A stretch of 7,024 nt of DNA from Treponema sp. (lineage in GTDB: Bacteria; Spirochaetota; Spirochaetia; Treponematales; Breznakiellaceae): positions 1-7,024 of the forward strand of contig JAIRZS010000098.1 of NCBI GenBank assembly GCA_031267115.1. Reading direction: 5' to 3'. The notes under the pieces are model-generated. The model saw only the letters and a program-made list of their open reading frames with translations. It made no database searches and had not been told where the DNA came from. Made by a program: the position numbers and the translations under genes. This document shows positions 5,663-7,024 of the stretch, piece after piece. Position 1 is the first letter of the stretch; every line of letters begins with the position of its first letter.

Positions 5663-6721
5663 CTATTTTTTTGAATCGACGTACTTGAGCAAATCGACTA
5701 CCTTGTTCGAATAGCCCCATTCGTTGTCGTACCAGGAAACCACCTTGAAGAAACGCTTCTCCCCGGGCAGGTTGTTCTGCAAGGTAGCCAGGCTGTCGTA
5801 AATCGAGGTATTGGTGTTGTGGATAATGTCGGTAGAGACAATTTCCTCTTTTACATAGGCCAGAATACCCTTGAGGTAGCTCTCGGCGGCTTTCTTGAAA
5901 GCGGCGTCGATTTCATCAATAGAAGTGTCCTTTGTCGTGCGGAAGGTAAGATCGACTACCGATCCGGTGGGTGTGGGGATCCTGAAGCTCATCCCGGTAA
6001 GCTTGCCTTTAGTTGACGGAAGCACTTCCCCGACGGCCTTTGCGGCGCCGGTTGTGGAGGGGATGATATTAATAGCCGCGGCCCGGCCGCCCCGCCAGTC
6101 TTTGTTGGAAGGCCCGTCCACGGTCTTCTGAGTGGCCGTATAGGAATGGATAGTGGTCATAAGGCCGGTTTCGATGCCGAACCCTTCCTTGAGAAGCACA
6201 TGAACCAGCGGCGCGAGGCAGTTCGTGGTGCAGCTTGCGTTGGAAAGCACATGATGCTTGGAAGGATCGTAATCCTCGTTGTTTACGCCCATAACAAAGG
6301 TCTTGATGGGCTTGGATTCGTCGCCGGATTTACCGGGCGCGGAAATAATAACCTTCTTGGCCCCGGCTTCGATATGGCCGTAGGCCTTTTCGTTGGTATA
6401 AAGCCCGGTGGACTCCACCACATAATCTATCCCCAGATCCTTCCAGGGAAGCTCGCCGATCCCCTTGTAGTTCTTCCCGTTGAGGCATTTGATCTTGTGG
6501 CCGTTTACGACAAGCTCGTCATCGGCGCCCACGCCGATATCGGCCTTCATCCGGCCCTGGGTAGAGTCGTATTTAAGCTGATAGGCAAAATATTTCGCTT
6601 CGGTAGAAATATCAACCACCGCCACCACATCGATCTTATCTTTTCCAAGAAGCCCCTGATCGACAAGAGCCTGGAACACAAGACGGCCAATGCGGCCAAA
6701 ACCGTTAATCGCAATTTTCAT
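5663..6721 (-). CDS. gap: Glyceraldehyde-3-phosphate dehydrogenase, type I, NAD-dependent, 352 aa
   Basis: This enzyme oxidises and phosphorylates glyceraldehyde-3-phosphate to 1,3-bisphosphoglycerate with NAD+, feeding Pgk. The Rossmann motif NGFGRIGR is at 6-13. The acidic residue after the second strand (AVVDIST, Asp37) fits NAD rather than NADP use. The active site SNASCTTNCLAP (160-171) holds catalytic Cys164; the general base His192 is in TTIHSYTATQKT. DWRGGRAAAINIIPSTTGAAKAV (208-230) and SWYDNEWGYSNK (329-340) are intact. The C-terminal half resembles kinetoplastid glycosomal GAPDH as I recall it (KLTGMSFRIPTP, SIYDS, ATLQNNLP, RFFK). The start is ATG 6721, giving MKIAINGFGR: GGAGG (6727-6731) is 5 nt upstream, whereas the in-frame TTG at 6733 overlaps that site. 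It is the first gene of the - strand cluster, and its leader carries a terminator-like hairpin. Confidence 0.97.
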   Translation of the reverse strand: MKIAINGFGRIGRLVFQALVDQGLLGKDKIDVVAVVDISTEAKYFAYQLKYDSTQGRMKADIGVGADDELVVNGHKIKCLNGKNYKGIGELPWKDLGIDYVVESTGLYTNEKAYGHIEAGAKKVIISAPGKSGDESKPIKTFVMGVNNEDYDPSKHHVLSNASCTTNCLAPLVHVLLKEGFGIETGLMTTIHSYTATQKTVDGPSNKDWRGGRAAAINIIPSTTGAAKAVGEVLPSTKGKLTGMSFRIPTPTGSVVDLTFRTTKDTSIDEIDAAFKKAAESYLKGILAYVKEEIVSTDIIHNTNTSIYDSLATLQNNLPGEKRFFKVVSWYDNEWGYSNKVVDLLKYVDSKK

Positions 6722-6821
6722 CAATACCTCCAATTAGACAGACGGATTTACATAAAAAGCCGGCCGGCTTCGGTCCAGCCGCTTCTACAGACACTTCTCC
6801 CGAAACTAACCGGCTTTCAAG
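6722..6821 (-). promoter_or_regulatory. Probable gap 5' leader
   Basis: If transcription starts shortly after the candidate -10 box at 6829-6834, the gap mRNA has a leader of about 100 nt. It contains an early segment AAAGCCGG (6817-6810), the terminator-like hairpin at 6754-6784, and the Shine-Dalgarno GGAGG at 6727-6731. No leader peptide is evident. Confidence 0.4.
6754..6784 (-). terminator. Terminator-like hairpin in the gap leader (possible attenuator)
   Basis: On the - strand AAGCGGCTGG (6784-6775), a 7-nt loop ACCGAAG, then CCGGCCGGCTT pair over about 10 bp with one bulge, ending in TTTTT (6758-6754). The 3' arm also contains a 14-bp perfect palindrome (6757-6770). This is 33 nt before the gap start codon. 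It may be an attenuator of gap, or the terminator of a leftward gene to the right, although no such gene is seen inside the window. Confidence 0.55.
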
Positions 6822-6828
6822 AAAAGTT

Positions 6829-6834
6829 CTTATA
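6829..6834 (-). promoter_or_regulatory. Candidate -10 box for gap
   Basis: TATAAG on the - strand matches 5 of 6 consensus -10 bases. At 17-18 bp spacing the -35 position falls in a T-rich tract (TCTTTT or TTCTTT), a poor -35 match; TTGAAT (6868-6863) is 28 bp upstream of the box, too far to pair with it. The T-rich upstream run could assist the polymerase. The assignment rests mainly on position upstream of gap. Confidence 0.3.
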
Positions 6835-6911
6835 ACCAAAGACTACGAAAAAAAAGAAAAAAATTCAAGGGGGCCGCAAAAACGAACCGCGAAGATCTAC
6901 TGCGAAGGGGT

Positions 6912-7014
6912 GCCAGGTTGCGACACGAAGCTCGTGAAAGGAGGAAGACAGGAGAAACCTTTCGAAATGACCTAGTGAGAACCACGGGGAACCGTGCGTC
7001 TCATCCAGGAGGAT
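6912..7014 (+). ncRNA. Structured RNA-like leader at the right edge, family not recognised
   Basis: Several clean helices lie in order on the + strand. CACGA-AGC-TCGTG (6924-6936) is a perfect hairpin. GAAAGG (6936-6941) pairs with CCTTTC (6958-6963) around a purine-rich 16-nt loop. AGGT (6915-6918) can pair with ACCT (6970-6973), enclosing both as a junction. TGAGA (6976-6980) pairs with TCTCA (6999-7003), enclosing CACGG-GGAA-CCGTG (6983-6996) with a GNRA tetraloop and a 2x2 internal loop. AGGAGG (7007-7012) follows. This fits a cis-regulatory leader of a gene starting after 7024, or part of a larger RNA. It matches no riboswitch, tmRNA, SRP or RNase P consensus that I know. Pairings were found by eye, without an energy model. 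Confidence 0.45.
7007..7012 (+). promoter_or_regulatory. Strong Shine-Dalgarno for a gene beyond the window
   Basis: AGGAGG is a consensus ribosome site. No ATG follows in the remaining 12 bases; a TTG at 7015 is only 2 nt away, which is too close. A start just after 7024 would have a spacing of at least 12 nt, longer than ideal. It suggests a + strand gene divergent from gap. Confidence 0.4.
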
Positions 7015-7024
7015 TTGAGCAAAA

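Noticed and set aside
6910..6975. A short frame from GTG 6910 (or GTG 6934) to TAG 6973-6975, 14-21 codons, as a leader peptide.
   Set aside because: There is no properly spaced ribosome site, its codons lie inside the RNA helices, and the peptide has no run of a regulatory amino acid.
6917..7003. Resemblance of TTGCGAC followed by small hairpins to the 5' end of a group II intron.
   Set aside because: The usual GTGYG start is absent, no domain V is visible, and the remaining window is too short for the domains. A longer sequence to the right would be needed to decide.

Overview
The window reads as a bacterial chromosome segment of roughly mid-50s % GC (estimated by eye), most likely from a spirochaete of the Treponema group and plausibly a gut treponeme. 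The grounds are protein character only: the GAPDH resembles the spirochaete/kinetoplastid-glycosome type, the PGK has a charged insertion after a variant SHLGDP motif, and the XRE regulator and Cache-type hybrid kinase look like families I recall from gut treponemes. No rRNA or other phylogenetic marker is present, so this is inference.

Layout. Bases 1-182 hold the promoter and operator region of a small XRE-family regulator on the + strand (183-506). The rest of the coding content is on the - strand and reads right to left as one apparent cluster: gap (5663-6721), pgk (4312-5577), tpiA (3385-4134), then a 948-residue membrane hybrid histidine kinase (515-3361). The kinase converges on the XRE gene with only 8 bp between the stop codons and no convincing terminator. 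The right-hand 303 bp (6722-7024) are non-coding. They carry the gap leader on the - strand and, on the + strand, a structured RNA-like leader ending in a strong Shine-Dalgarno sequence for a gene that would start beyond the window.

How the genes work together. Gap, Pgk and TpiA catalyse adjacent or linked steps of lower glycolysis: triose-phosphate interconversion, oxidation of glyceraldehyde-3-phosphate, and ATP formation from 1,3-bisphosphoglycerate. The sensor kinase begins 23 bp after tpiA with no terminator between them, so it is probably read through from the glycolytic genes. That would link signalling capacity to central carbon flux, although no functional link can be shown from sequence.

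The non-coding structure is more interesting than the ordinary glycolytic enzymes. There is a terminator-like hairpin in the gap leader with a complementary upstream segment, a good intrinsic terminator between gap and pgk, a GC-rich 177-bp pgk-tpiA spacer with mutually exclusive hairpins, a near-perfect operator at the XRE gene, and a multi-hairpin leader at the right edge. No mobile element, CRISPR array, tRNA or rRNA was seen. I found no clear novel protein system; the best candidates for something undescribed are the RNA elements.
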